Shown here: positions 15,420-26,641 of the stretch, in pieces
Position numbering within the stretch: position 1 is the stretch's first letter
Layout: every line of letters begins with the position of its first letter
Assembly: GCF_042661605.1 (NCBI RefSeq)
Contig: NZ_JBHSWJ010000002.1
Coordinates: 806,001-870,000 of the forward strand
DNA: 64,000 bases
Direction: 5' to 3'
Source of the DNA: Branchiibius cervicis
GTDB lineage: Bacteria > Actinomycetota > Actinomycetes > Actinomycetales > Dermatophilaceae
The notes under the pieces: model-generated
Seen by the model: only the letters and a program-made list of their open reading frames with translations
Told to the model about the DNA's origin: nothing
The model's database searches: none
Made by a program: the position numbers and the translations under genes

Positions 15420-17953
15420 GTGACACTTCACGTCACCAAACGCGACGGCACACGCGAGCCGTACGACGCCGATCGCATCAACCGGGCGATCGAGCGGGCG
15501 GCCGATGGGCTGCCCGACGCGATGGCCAAGACCATGCAGATCGCCTCGGAGCTGGCGATCACGCTCTTCGACGGCATCACCACCCAGCAGCTGGACGAGG
15601 CTGCCATCAACGTGGCGGTGCAGAACGTCAAGGACGATCCCGACTTCGACGTGATCGCGAGCCGGCTGCTGCTGAAGACGATCTACAAGAAGGTGCTCGG
15701 CGACTTCGAGACCGGTACGGAGCTGGCCCTCCTGCACCAGGCGCGTTTCCCGGGCTATATCCGGGAAGGGGTCGAGGACGGTCTGTTCGACAAGCGCCTC
15801 GCCAGCACCTACGACCTGGAATCCCTTGCCGCAGCGCTGGACCCGAGCCTCGATGAGGGCCTGCGTTACATCGGCATCGTGACTCTTCGCAACCGTTACA
15901 TGGCCACCGACGCGCGCCGCAGCCCGATGGAGGTGCCGGCCTACTTCTGGATGCGCGTGGCCATGGGTCTGTCGGTGAACGAAGCCGAACCCACCAAGGC
16001 GGCCATCGGCTTCTACCGCAAGATGGCCTCACTGGATTACTTGGCCGCCGGATCGACGCTGGTGAACGCAGGTACGCAGACCCCGCAGCTGAGCAACTGC
16101 TTCGTGATGCAGATGGACGACGACATCGAGCACATCGCCACGTCGATGCGTGACGTGATGTGGCTGACCAAAGGTACTGGTGGCATTGGTCTTTCGGTCA
16201 CAAAGCTGCGCTCCGAAGGTAGTCCGATCCGGTCCAACAACACCGCGTCCACCGGGCCTATCCCCTTCATGCACACCATTGATTCGATCCTGCGTGCGGT
16301 GTCCCGTGGCGGCAAGAAGTTCGGCGCACTGTGCTTTTACATGGAGAACTGGCACCTGGACTTCCCGCAGTTCCTCGATCTACGACAGAACGCCGGCGAC
16401 CCCTACCGGCGCACGCGCACCGCCAACACCGCGGTCTGGATCAGTGATGAGTTCATGAAACGCGTTGTCGCCGATGACGATTGGTATCTCTTCGACCCGT
16501 TGGAGACCCCTGATCTGGTCGAGTTGGTCGGCGATGACTTCTCCCGTCGGTACGCCGAGTACGTGGCTCTCGCCGAGCGAGGCGGCCTGCGATCCTTCCG
16601 CAAGATCCGTGCGAAGGAGCAGTGGAAGGCCATCCTGGTGTCTCTGCAGACGACCTCCCACCCGTGGCTGACGTGGAAGGACACCATCAACCAGCGCGCC
16701 CTGAATGACAACACCGGCACCATCCACCTGAGCAACCTGTGCACCGAGATCACCTTGCCGCAGGACCGGGACAACGTGTCCGTGTGCAACCTGGCCTCGA
16801 TCAACCTGTCGCGGCACCTCATCGACGGTGAGTGGGATTGGGACCGGCTCGCCGAGTCGACGCGACTAGCCGTGCGGCAGTTGGACAACCTGATCGACAT
16901 CACCAAATCCTCTGTGTCGCAGTCGGAACACTCCAACAGCCAGAACCGCGCGATCGGCCTGGGTCTGATGGGCTTTACCGACGTGGTGGAGCGGCTGGGG
17001 CTGTCCTACGCGTCACCGCAGGCGGCCGAGCTGATCGACGAGGTGACCGAGTTCATCTCCTGGCACGCCATCGACGCCTCCTGCGACCTGGCCGCCGAGC
17101 GCGGTGCCTACGCCAACTTCGAAGGCTCCGGTTGGTCGAAAGGACTGGTGCCGTTCGACACCCTTGCGGTCCTCGAGCAGCGTCGCGGGGTTGAGGTCGA
17201 GGTCGACCGTACGGCGCGCCTGGACTGGGACGCCCTGCGCAGCAAAGTGAAAGGCGGCATCCGCAACGCCACCTTGATGGCCATCGCACCGACTGCATCC
17301 ATTGGTCTGGTCGCCGGCACGACTCCCGGTCTTGACCCGCAGTTCTCTCAATTGTTCTCGCGGGCCACGTCGGCCGGGAAGTTCCTGGAGGTCAACCGCA
17401 ACCTGGTGGCCGCCCTGCAGGAGCGCGGTCTGTGGGAGCAGGTTCGTGAGGAGTTGCTGCGCGCCCAGGGCGACCTGGCCGCCGTACCCGGTATCCCGGA
17501 GGATCTGTTAGAAACCTATCAGACGTCGTTCCAGCTGCCGCCGGACGCCTACCTGGTCATCGCCTCGCGAGCGCAGAAATGGATTGACCAGGCCATCAGC
17601 CGCAACATCTACCTCGAGTCGCGGGATATCGGGGTGATGGCCGACCTCTACCTCGACGCGTGGCGCAAGGGTGTGAAGACCACCTACTACCTGCACATGA
17701 AGCCGCGGCACACCGCCGAGCAGTCGACCGTGAAGGTCAATAAGGCCGAGAGCACAGGGCGCACCGGCGGCGGCTTCGGCTTCGCCAAGCGAAGCGCCGC
17801 GAGCCCCGCGGCCCCGGCCGCCGTCGTCCTGGACCCGCCCCCGCGGTGGTGGCGGTGGCCGACGAGCCGGCGATCGACGCACCCGAATTGATCGAAGGGT
17901 TGGTCTGCCCGACCGACCCGCAAGAACTCTTGAACTGCGAGGCATGCCAATGA
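15420..17953 (+). CDS. nrdA: Ribonucleoside-diphosphate reductase, alpha subunit (class I); C-terminus frameshifted in this sequence
   Basis: Reduces ribonucleotides to deoxyribonucleotides. An N-terminal ATP-cone (VTKRDGTREPYDADRINRAI) is followed by the catalytic barrel, with LSNCFVMQ, NLCTEI, NLASINLS, ATLMAIAPTASIG and TTYYLHMK (paired Tyr of the radical path). As read, the frame ends at 17891 with a nonsense tail. Adding one C at the C-run 17838-17842 restores GLVCPTDPQELLNCEACQ, the redox-active CxxC tail, with stop at 17951-17953 and 844 residues. The GTG at 15420 follows GGAAGGG; an upstream in-frame GTG at 15393 is less likely. Overlaps nrdB (ATGA) and is preceded by a B12 riboswitch. 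Confidence 0.93.
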
Positions 17954-18933
17954 CAATTCTTGGAACCGGTATCCAGGACGGCTTGCTACTCAAGCCGATC
18001 CGCTATCAGTGGGCCTACGACCTGTACAACCAGGCGGTCGCCAACACGTGGTTCCCGCATGAGGTCCAGCTGGGGGAGGACCTGGCCGACTTCGAGCGGA
18101 TGACCGCCGAGGAGCGTCACGCGGTCACCTTCTTAATGAGCTACTTCAACCCCAACGAGCTGCTGGTCAACAAGGCGCTGGCCTTCGGGGTCTACCCCTA
18201 CATCAATGCGCCGGAGGGTCACCTCTACCTGGCCAAACAGATGTGGGAGGAGGCCAACCACTGCATGGCGTTCGAGTACGTGCTGGAGACGTTCCCCATC
18301 GATCGCGACGAGGCGTATGCCGCTCACGTGGACATCCCGTCGATGGCCGCGAAGGAGGCCTTCGAGGTGAAGTTCATCGAGCGGATGGCCTCGACGCAGC
18401 TGGACATCACGACCACCGAGGGCAAGCGGGACTTCGTGCGCAACCTGGTGGCGTACAACGTTGTGCTGGAGGGGATCTGGTTCTACAGCGGGTTCATGGT
18501 GGCGCTGAGCTTCCGGCAGCGCAACCTGCTGCGCAATTTCGGTTCGTTGATCGACTGGATCGTGCGGGATGAGTCCCTGCACCTGAAGTTCGGGATCAAT
18601 CTCATCCTGACCGTGCTGGATGAGAACCCGGACCTGCAGACCGAGGAGTTCGCCGAGGAGATCCGCCAGATGATCCTGGACGGGGTCGAGATGGAGTCGG
18701 CCTACAACCGGGACCTGTTGCCGCGCGGCATCCTCGGGCTGAACGCCGACTACATCAACACCTACGTGCAGTACCTCGCCGACCGGCGGTTGGAGGAGCT
18801 GGGCTTCGAACCCCATTGGGGCGTCAGCAATCCGGCCAAATGGATGGCAACGGCGAACGACACGCTGCAGTTGGTCAACTTCTTCGAGTCGATCAACACC
18901 AGCTACGAGGTGGACGCGAAGGTCGGCTCATGA
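17950..18933 (+). CDS. nrdB: Ribonucleotide reductase, radical-generating beta subunit, class Ic-like
   Basis: 327-residue ferritin-like subunit that makes the thiyl radical in NrdA. Metal ligands by position: Glu70 (NPNELL), Glu101 and His104 (WEEANHCMAF), a Glu in VLEGIWFYSG, and Glu/His in RDESLHLKFG. The residue four after His104 is Phe108, where class Ia/Ib enzymes have the radical Tyr (E. coli H118 to Y122). The first ligand is Glu, 31 residues before Glu101, where E. coli has Asp84. Both changes match the Chlamydia class Ic enzyme, which uses a Mn/Fe centre. The ATG at 17950 overlaps the corrected nrdA stop (ATGA), and the gene overlaps mntH. Confidence 0.93.
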   Translation: MTILGTGIQDGLLLKPIRYQWAYDLYNQAVANTWFPHEVQLGEDLADFERMTAEERHAVTFLMSYFNPNELLVNKALAFGVYPYINAPEGHLYLAKQMWEEANHCMAFEYVLETFPIDRDEAYAAHVDIPSMAAKEAFEVKFIERMASTQLDITTTEGKRDFVRNLVAYNVVLEGIWFYSGFMVALSFRQRNLLRNFGSLIDWIVRDESLHLKFGINLILTVLDENPDLQTEEFAEEIRQMILDGVEMESAYNRDLLPRGILGLNADYINTYVQYLADRRLEELGFEPHWGVSNPAKWMATANDTLQLVNFFESINTSYEVDAKVGS

Positions 18934-20123
18934 CCGTGCTGCCCCTGCGCCTTCCGCGCAGGGGCAGCCTCACCCTCGGACCGGCGTTCGTCGCCGCCAT
19001 TGCGTACGTCGATCCGGGCAACATCGCAGCCAACACCTCCGCGGGGGCTCGGTTCGGGTACGCCCTGCTGTGGGTTGTCGTCTGCGCGAGCGCGGTCGCT
19101 GCGCCGATGCAGTATCTATCGGGGAAGCTGGGCAGCGTCACCGGGCACTCCCTGCCGGAGTTGATGCGCGACCGGCTCGGTCGCACCGGCCGGGGAGCTT
19201 ATTGGGCGCAGGCCGAAATGGTAGCGATGGCAACGGATCTCGCCGAGGTCATCGGAGCTGCCGTAGCGCTGCATCTGCTCTTCGGGCTGCCCATGCTCCC
19301 CGCGGCGGTCCTCGCCGGCGGTCTGGGACTGGTGATCCTCGCCGTACGTGACCGGCAGGGCCCGGCATCCCTGGAGCGGCTCGCGGTCCTTTCGATGCTG
19401 ATCATCGGCGGCGCGTTCGTCCTCGGGATGGCCGCCGCGCCACCGTCGGTCGGGTCCGCGATGGAGGGGTTGGTGCCGCGTCTTCAGCAAACCGACGAGG
19501 TGCTGATCGCGGCCGCTATCGTCGGCGCGACGATCATGCCGCACGCGATCTATCTGCATTCCGGCCTGAGCGCCCGGCAGCGGGAGTCGCCGAGCACGCA
19601 ACGCAGCCAGGTCGCCAAGGCGATGGTTCTCGCCGGTGGCGTGAACGTGTCGATGCTGCTCTTCGGTGCGGGTGCTCTGCACGGGCAGCAGGACGGTGAC
19701 TTCGGCAGTATCGCCGCGGCCGTCTCCGACCGGGTCGGGCGGGGTGCGATGTGGGCGTTCCTCGTGGCTCTGCTGCTCTCGGGACTGACCTCGACCGCGG
19801 TGGGCACGGCCGCTGGCGAGATCATCATGACGGGGCTCCTTCGCAAACGGATCTCGCCCTATCTACGACGAGCGGTGACCCTCGTCCCGGCTGTCGCCCT
19901 GATCGTCCTGGGTGTCTCACCGGTCACCGGTCTGTTGTGCTCCCAGGTGGTTCTGTCCCTGGGGATCCTGGCCGCGCTGATCCCGTTGGTGCGGCTGACG
20001 TCGGACCGGCGGCTGATGGGGGACCGGGTGAACGGGCCGGCGATGAAGGTCTTCGCGTGGGGCGTCGCGGCGGCGGTCGGAACGCTCAACGTCGTCCTGG
20101 TGGCCGTAACCTTCGGATCGTAA
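18930..20123 (+). CDS. mntH: NRAMP-family divalent metal transporter (Mn2+)
   Basis: 397-residue proton-coupled importer of Mn2+ (and Fe2+) with 11 membrane helices. The metal-site motifs are both present: DPGN in helix 1 (YVDPGNIAANTSAG) and MPHAIYLHS in helix 6. The ATG at 18930 overlaps the nrdB stop, so it is the third gene of the riboswitch-controlled operon. Supplying manganese to the adjacent reductase is the natural reading given the class Ic residues in NrdB, but that is inference. A longer in-frame start (18816) lies inside nrdB and is not used. Confidence 0.92.
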   Translation: MTVLPLRLPRRGSLTLGPAFVAAIAYVDPGNIAANTSAGARFGYALLWVVVCASAVAAPMQYLSGKLGSVTGHSLPELMRDRLGRTGRGAYWAQAEMVAMATDLAEVIGAAVALHLLFGLPMLPAAVLAGGLGLVILAVRDRQGPASLERLAVLSMLIIGGAFVLGMAAAPPSVGSAMEGLVPRLQQTDEVLIAAAIVGATIMPHAIYLHSGLSARQRESPSTQRSQVAKAMVLAGGVNVSMLLFGAGALHGQQDGDFGSIAAAVSDRVGRGAMWAFLVALLLSGLTSTAVGTAAGEIIMTGLLRKRISPYLRRAVTLVPAVALIVLGVSPVTGLLCSQVVLSLGILAALIPLVRLTSDRRLMGDRVNGPAMKVFAWGVAAAVGTLNVVLVAVTFGS

Positions 20124-20186
20124 ACAAGGCAGCATGCGGGAGAGGCGCTGCGTGGGGATAGGACCTGCGGCACAATCATCTGCGCT

Positions 20187-21416
20187 ATGGGTCGCAGGCG
20201 CCAGGCGCGCGAGATGGTGCTCTATCTCCTGATTCCGGCAGCAGGGTTCCTGTCGCCGCTGCTCGTCATCCCCGCCGTCACCGCCCGGTTCGGCGCCTCA
20301 GGCTGGACCGCAATGGCGTTGGCCCAGTCGCTCGGCGGCGCCATTGCCGTCGCGACGGAGATGGGTTGGGGAGTGGTCGGCCCTCAGCGAGTGGCGGGGA
20401 TGTCCCGGCACGATGCCGACGAGCAGTACCGGCTCTCACTGACGTCGCGACCCATCACTGTCATCCCCGGAGTGATCCTGGCCAGTGCCCTGACCTGGCT
20501 GCTGGTTGGTGACTACGCCGGTCCGGCAGCGGTGCTGGCGGGAGCGGCGGCGGCACAGGCGATGACACCGCAGTGGTACTTCGTGGGCGTCGGCCGGCCG
20601 GTGGCAGTGTTGTGGTCGGAATCGCTGCCGAGGATCGTGATCTCAGTCGTCGCTGCGGTGGCTATCTCACACGGCGCTCCGTTCATTGCTTACAGCCTGC
20701 TGATGTGGCTGTCCATGCCGGCCACGCTGGTCATTGCCGGACGCATCATCGGTCCGAGCTCGCGACTGACCAGAGCGGACTGGCTGGCCGGTCCTGCTGC
20801 GGCGCGCGGGCAGCTGATCATGGGGTCCGGCCGGGCCATCAGCGCCATCTACACCGGCCTGCCCGTCACGCTGGTTCAACTGGTCGCCCCCGGATCAACG
20901 GCGGTTTTCGCGGCAACCGAGCGACTGATGCGGATGGGCGTCCTCGTGTTGTACTCGGTGCCCGCGCGGTTGCAGAGCTGGATCGGCGGTGCCCCCGCCG
21001 TTGAGCGCGCGCACCGAATCCGGACCGCCCAGCGACTCTGCCTGCTGATGGGCGTGGTCAGCGGTCTGCTCTACGCCGCACTGGCCCCCAGCGTCAGCCG
21101 ACTGATGTTCTCCGGCGCGGTGGACATCCCGTACCCGGTCGCCGCATGGTCGGGACTGCTTCTGGCCATCATCTGCACCTCGATGGGTCTGGGATTGAGC
21201 ATGGTCGCGACCGGGCAAGCCAACTACCTGACCGCCGCGATCGTTCCGGCGGCCGTCATTGTCTTGTCGACCATTGGTTTCGCGGCGCTGCGATTCGGCC
21301 CCAGCGGGGCTGTCGCAATCGAAGCAGCTGCGGAGGCGGTCGGGGTCGTGATTCAGTGGTGCTGGCTGCGGCGCTCGGCCCGGCGCGCACCCTCTGCTGT
21401 GGAAACCCGATACTGA
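20187..21416 (+). CDS. Polysaccharide flippase-like membrane protein
   Basis: 409-residue protein with about 12 hydrophobic segments and the loop features of MATE/Wzx-like lipid-linked oligosaccharide flippases: GFLSPLLVIPAVTARFG at the N-terminus, then TPQWYFVGVGRP and SWIGGAPAVERAHRI. It lacks soluble domains. Its neighbour is a methyltransferase-like gene, and the large polysaccharide cluster begins a few kilobases on, separated by the GlcNAc locus. Substrate unknown. No terminator is seen between mntH (63 bases upstream) and this gene, so read-through is possible. Confidence 0.75.
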   Translation: MGRRRQAREMVLYLLIPAAGFLSPLLVIPAVTARFGASGWTAMALAQSLGGAIAVATEMGWGVVGPQRVAGMSRHDADEQYRLSLTSRPITVIPGVILASALTWLLVGDYAGPAAVLAGAAAAQAMTPQWYFVGVGRPVAVLWSESLPRIVISVVAAVAISHGAPFIAYSLLMWLSMPATLVIAGRIIGPSSRLTRADWLAGPAAARGQLIMGSGRAISAIYTGLPVTLVQLVAPGSTAVFAATERLMRMGVLVLYSVPARLQSWIGGAPAVERAHRIRTAQRLCLLMGVVSGLLYAALAPSVSRLMFSGAVDIPYPVAAWSGLLLAIICTSMGLGLSMVATGQANYLTAAIVPAAVIVLSTIGFAALRFGPSGAVAIEAAAEAVGVVIQWCWLRRSARRAPSAVETRY

Positions 21417-21454
21417 GGCGCCGCAAGCGGAGTTCAACCCCCTACGATGCGTCC

Positions 21455-22225
21455 ATGTCCTTCGCAACTTACCGATTCGTAGGGATTCGTTCAGTCCGAG
21501 GCTGGTTAGCTCCTCACGCCCTCGACGTCCTCGCGATGGTGCTGGACGGAGAACCCGCGGATGGCGGTGGCGTGGCGGAGATCGGCGTTCACCACGGAAA
21601 GCTCTTCATCGCACTGCAACTGTTGTCGCCCACGGGTCCATCCCTGGCAGTGGATGTCTTCGGTGCTCAGGATCTCAACATCGATCGGTCGGGTTCGGGG
21701 GACCGCGAACGGTTCGTCGCGAACGTGAAGCGGTGGGGCATGCCGCAGACCCTCGTTGTCCGTGAGGCTGATTCCACCACGATCACCCGCGACCAACTCG
21801 CTGCCGATTTACCTGCGGGAGCTCGCCTGTTCAGTGTCGACGGTGGCCACACCAAAGAGATCGTGCATTCGGACCTGAAGTTGGCCGAGGCGGCGTGCAC
21901 GGAGCGCGGTATCGTCATCGCCGACGACGTGTTCAACGGCTCGTGGCCCGGAGTCGCCGAGGGGACTCTTTCCTATCTGGCCGATGGTTCCGGCCTTCGT
22001 CCATTTGCGATCGCCTTCAACAAGGTGCTGCTCGCGCGGGAGCCCGCCGCCCAGGAGTACTACGCAAGGCTGCTCGAGCGCGCCACCCCGCGACGGCGGT
22101 GGTTGGTGCGTGAGCAGGAGTTTGTGTCCTCTCCGGTGGTCTCCATTGCTACACGTCCCAAGAACATGCGAGGCCTTGCCGAACGCAGCGCACTCATCAC
22201 GAAGGCGTATCAAAGGCTTAGCTAG
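21455..22225 (+). CDS. Class I SAM-dependent methyltransferase-like protein
   Basis: About 256 residues. The first strand reads VAEIGVHHGKLFIAL, matching the glycine-rich SAM motif of Methyltransf_24-type enzymes found in polysaccharide and natural-product clusters. LAVDVFGAQDLN follows as motif II, and ARLFSVDGGHTKE and GIVIADDVFN as later strands with acidic residues. The ATG at 21455 gives a complete domain; the longer open frame to 21146 lies inside the flippase gene. It probably modifies a surface sugar or lipid, but the acceptor is unknown. Confidence 0.7.
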   Translation: MSFATYRFVGIRSVRGWLAPHALDVLAMVLDGEPADGGGVAEIGVHHGKLFIALQLLSPTGPSLAVDVFGAQDLNIDRSGSGDRERFVANVKRWGMPQTLVVREADSTTITRDQLAADLPAGARLFSVDGGHTKEIVHSDLKLAEAACTERGIVIADDVFNGSWPGVAEGTLSYLADGSGLRPFAIAFNKVLLAREPAAQEYYARLLERATPRRRWLVREQEFVSSPVVSIATRPKNMRGLAERSALITKAYQRLS

Positions 22226-22291
22226 TCCTTCCGCCGGGAGTCGATTCGGGCGTGATCCGCAGAAGGGTCGAGGGCTGGTCCCTCCAAGGGG

Positions 22292-23409
22292 TCAACGCAT
22301 TGGCGTCAACCAGGATCCATGCCGCATCACCCGTGCGACCTCAAGGGTTTCGTCCAACTCCACCAGGTCGGCAAAGTTGCCGGGCGCGAGCGAACCCACC
22401 CTCTCCAGCCCCAGGTGTTCCGCCGGCCTCGAGGTCGCGGCGGGTAGCACGACGTCCAGCGGCAACCCGACGACGGAAACGCAGAACTGCACTGCTCGAG
22501 CCATTGTCAGGGTCGAACCGGCGATCGTGCCGTCGGCCAGTCGCGCGACCCCGTCGCGCACGAAGACATCGAGCGGGCCGAGGCGGTAGTCCCCATCGGC
22601 GCTCGCTGCCGCCGCCATCGCGTCGGTGACCAGCACGAACCGTTCCTGCGCGACGTCGGCGGCGATGCGGATCGTGGCCGGGTGCAGGTGCACCCCGTCG
22701 CAGATCAACTCCACGACCGCATCCGAATCCAGCAGCGCGCCAACGGCACCCGGTGCGCGGTGGTTCAGCGGAGTCATCGCATTGAACAGGTGGGTGCCTG
22801 CCGTCGCCCCGGACGTCAGTGCCAGAGCTGCCTGCTCGTACGTCGCGTCGGTGTGTCCGACGGCGGCGACGACCCCCGAGGACGCCAGGTGCGCGACGGC
22901 TTCCAAACCACCGGGCAGTTCGGGGGCGACCGTGACCATCCGGATCGCTGTGTCGCCGAGTTCAAGAACCCGCGAAATACGTTGCGGTGTGGGGTTTTCC
23001 AGCAGCGTCGGGTCGTGCGCTCCGCGATGCAGCGGTGACAGCCACGGACCTTCCAGATGGATGCCCGCAAGGCGTCCGTCGCTCGTGAGCAACGCCAGCT
23101 CGCGCACCGCCCGGTCCATGTCCTCGTGGGACATCGTGACCAGCGAAGCGATCATCGAGGTCGTGCCGTGGGCCAGGTGCGCGGACGTGACCGTCTCGGC
23201 AGCCTCCGCTGTGCCGGCGTCGAAGGAGGCGCCGCCGCCACCGTGCACGTGGGTGTCCACGAAGCCGGGCACGAGTGTGCCGGTGAGGGGTACGTCGACC
23301 CGGCCGGCCGGCGTACCCTCACCGATCGCGACGATCGAGTCGCCGGAGACCTCGACCCACCCCGGCGCGAGGGTCCGCGCCGGGGTGAGCACCTGCGGTG
23401 CGGTGATGA

Positions 23410-23413
<4 letters not shown>
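22292..23413 (-). CDS. nagA: N-acetylglucosamine-6-phosphate deacetylase
   Basis: 373-residue amidohydrolase that removes acetate from GlcNAc-6-P in the cytoplasm. Motifs in order: VDTHVHGGGG (metal site), GIHLEGPWLSPLHRGAH, VAAVGHTDATYEQ, GATAGTHLFNAMTPLNHR, ICDGVHLHP and LVTDAMAAA (catalytic Asp). The GTG at 23413 overlaps the stop of the PTS permease gene (GTGA), so it is the last gene of regulator-permease-nagA. Its product, GlcN-6-P, would be handled by the SIS-domain deaminase encoded divergently. Confidence 0.93.
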
Positions 23414-24671
<1,258 letters not shown>

Positions 24672-24672
<1 letters not shown>

Positions 24673-25418
24673 CAGTGCTCCTTCGGGGTGGGTTGGGGTT
24701 GGTCGAGGCTCATGTGGATCGAGTAGCGGTCGCCGCGGTAGCGGGATACGACGTACTCGACGGGGACGCCGCGTGCCGTGCTGAGACGCTGGAATACCAG
24801 CAGGGCGGCGTTGGCGGGGGTCTTCAGGCGACGCGCGGTCTGTGGATCGGCGGTTTCGCCCCACAGGGTCTGCTCGGCGCGGTCGATCACCAGGCCGTAC
24901 TCCTGGGCGAGCACCTTGTACAGCGACCCGGTCAGATCGCGTTGGTCGAGATCGGGCAACAGATGGGCCGGGTACCAGCCATCCTCCAAGGCGATGGGCA
25001 CCTCATCGGCGAACCGGATGCGCTCGAGCCGCCAGGCACGGCCCCGGCGCGGCAGTTCGAGTTGTTGGGCGACTTCCGGCGGGGGAGTGCCGATTTCGAG
25101 AGTGAGGATGGCTGTCGAGGGTGCGAATCCGCGTCGGGCCATGTCCTGGCTGAACGAGGCCAGGTGCAGGTCGGACTCCAACCGGGGCCGTGCGACGAAC
25201 GTGCCCTTTCCATGGATGCGGTGCAGCAATCCGTCCGCGGTCAGGCTCTCGATGGCGCGGCGCACGGTCGCCCGGGACACGCCGTACCGGCGCATCAACT
25301 CCCGCTCGGAGGGAAGGGCGTCGTCCGGCTGGAGCTCGCGAGTGGCCATGACCGTGAGGGCTTCGCGCAGCTGCGCGTATTTCGGCTCCGGCCCGTCGGT
25401 GATGTGGCGTATGGGCAC
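24672..25418 (-). CDS. GntR/HutC-family regulator, DasR/NagR-like
   Basis: 248 residues. The N-terminal winged helix (about 12-75) includes LPSERELMRRYGVSRATVRRAIESL, followed by the wing IHGKGTFVA. A UTRA ligand domain follows (about 95-240). In DasR/NagR proteins this domain senses GlcN-6-P or GlcNAc-6-P and releases DNA. It is the first gene of the minus-strand unit and faces the SIS-domain gene across a 125-bp region with a near-perfect dre palindrome, so it should repress both directions, including itself. Confidence 0.9.
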
Positions 25419-25469
25419 GGAATCCTCCCTCTCCTGACGCTGGTCTCAGGCGGTGTTGAACTGGTACGG

Positions 25470-25486
25470 TCTGGTCCGGACCAGTT
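25470..25486. promoter_or_regulatory. dre-like operator for the GntR regulator
   Basis: Perfect 14-bp palindrome CTGGTCCGGACCAG (25471-25484) within TCTGGTCCGGACCAGTT. It closely resembles the DasR/NagR site (ACTGGTCTAGACCAGT-like). A half site GAACTGGTAC precedes it at about 25458. Located between the divergent regulator and deaminase genes. Confidence 0.85.
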
Positions 25487-25543
25487 CGCATATCATGCTG
25501 CGAGCGACGGAATGCGTCAAGGAACGATCGGAGGCCACCTGAC

Positions 25544-26599
25544 GTGGAAGATGTGCGAGAGACACAGATGGGGCGGGAGATCGCTCAACAGCCGCAGGCG
25601 GTTCGGGACACGCTGGATGCGCTCATCCCGCTGCGGGACCGAATTGCTGCGACGTATGCCGGGCGCCGGCAGGTGCTCTTCGTAGCCCGGGGCAGCAGTG
25701 ACAACGCCGCCATCTACGGTCGCTACCTGCTGGAGACCCACTCCGGTGTGCTGGCCGGCCTCGTGTCGCCGAGTGTGGCCACCCACTACGGCGCCAAGCT
25801 CGACCTGTCCGATGCGCTGGTGGTGAGCGTCTCCCAGTCGGGACAGACCGAGGAGATCGTGCAGACCCAGCAGTGGGCCAAGGATTGCGGTGCGGCGACG
25901 ATCGCCGTGGCCAACGTGCCGGACTCACCGTTGCTGGCCGCCGCCGACCTCGGTCTGCTGACGCAGGCCGGCCCGGAGCTTGCCGTTCCGGCTACCAAGA
26001 CCTACGTCTCCCAGACGGTGGCCATGGCGGTGCTGGGCACCGCGCTATCAGGCGACCCATCGGCGTACGACGATGAGCTGGCGACCATCCCCGATGAGAT
26101 CCAGCGGTTGCTGGCCGAGCGGGCCGGGGTCCCCGAAGCCGTTGCGGCACTGAGGGACTCGGCGTACGCCGTGGTCAGCGGTAGGGGGTTGCTGATGGGC
26201 ACGGCGCTGGAGACGGCGCTCAAACTGGAGGAGACCTGCCTACGCCCGGTGCGCGGCTACTCCTACGCCGATCTGCGGCACGGTCCGATCTCGGTGGTGA
26301 CCGGCGGTATGTCGGCGGTGCTGGTGTCCGCTGCCGACGGTCCGATGAGTACGCCGATGATCGAGTTGGCGCAGGACCTGGACGCCCGCGGTGCGACGAC
26401 CGTCGGTATCGGAGGCAACGCGCAATTCGCCGACGCCGTCGACGTAGCGGTCGCGGGCCCGCGGTTGACCGAAGCGCTTTCGCCGATCGCATCGATCGTT
26501 CCGGCCCAGTTGATCGTGGAGTCGCTGGCCCTGTCGCTGGGGCTGGATCCGGACAATCCGCGAGGTCTGGCCAAAGTGACCGCCACGGATCCAGACTGA
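25544..26599 (+). CDS. Double-SIS-domain sugar isomerase, likely glucosamine-6-phosphate deaminase (NagB-II type)
   Basis: 351 residues forming two SIS domains without the glutaminase half of GlmS. Seen: MGREIAQQPQAV and FVARGSSDNAA (SIS1 phosphate loop), VVSVSQSGQTEEIV, then VVSGRGLLMGTALETALKLEETC (SIS2) and SYADLRHGPISVV. Proteins of this kind act as NagB-II, converting GlcN-6-P to fructose-6-P and ammonia, which fits a locus with nagA and a GlcNAc PTS but no classical nagB. GTG 25544 is used here; the ATG at 25568 starts at the conserved MGREI and is an alternative. Faces the dre-like operator. Confidence 0.87.
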   Translation: MEDVRETQMGREIAQQPQAVRDTLDALIPLRDRIAATYAGRRQVLFVARGSSDNAAIYGRYLLETHSGVLAGLVSPSVATHYGAKLDLSDALVVSVSQSGQTEEIVQTQQWAKDCGAATIAVANVPDSPLLAAADLGLLTQAGPELAVPATKTYVSQTVAMAVLGTALSGDPSAYDDELATIPDEIQRLLAERAGVPEAVAALRDSAYAVVSGRGLLMGTALETALKLEETCLRPVRGYSYADLRHGPISVVTGGMSAVLVSAADGPMSTPMIELAQDLDARGATTVGIGGNAQFADAVDVAVAGPRLTEALSPIASIVPAQLIVESLALSLGLDPDNPRGLAKVTATDPD

Positions 26600-26641
26600 T
26601 CCCCACTACGAACCCGGGATTTGACCGAGAAGGAGCACATC

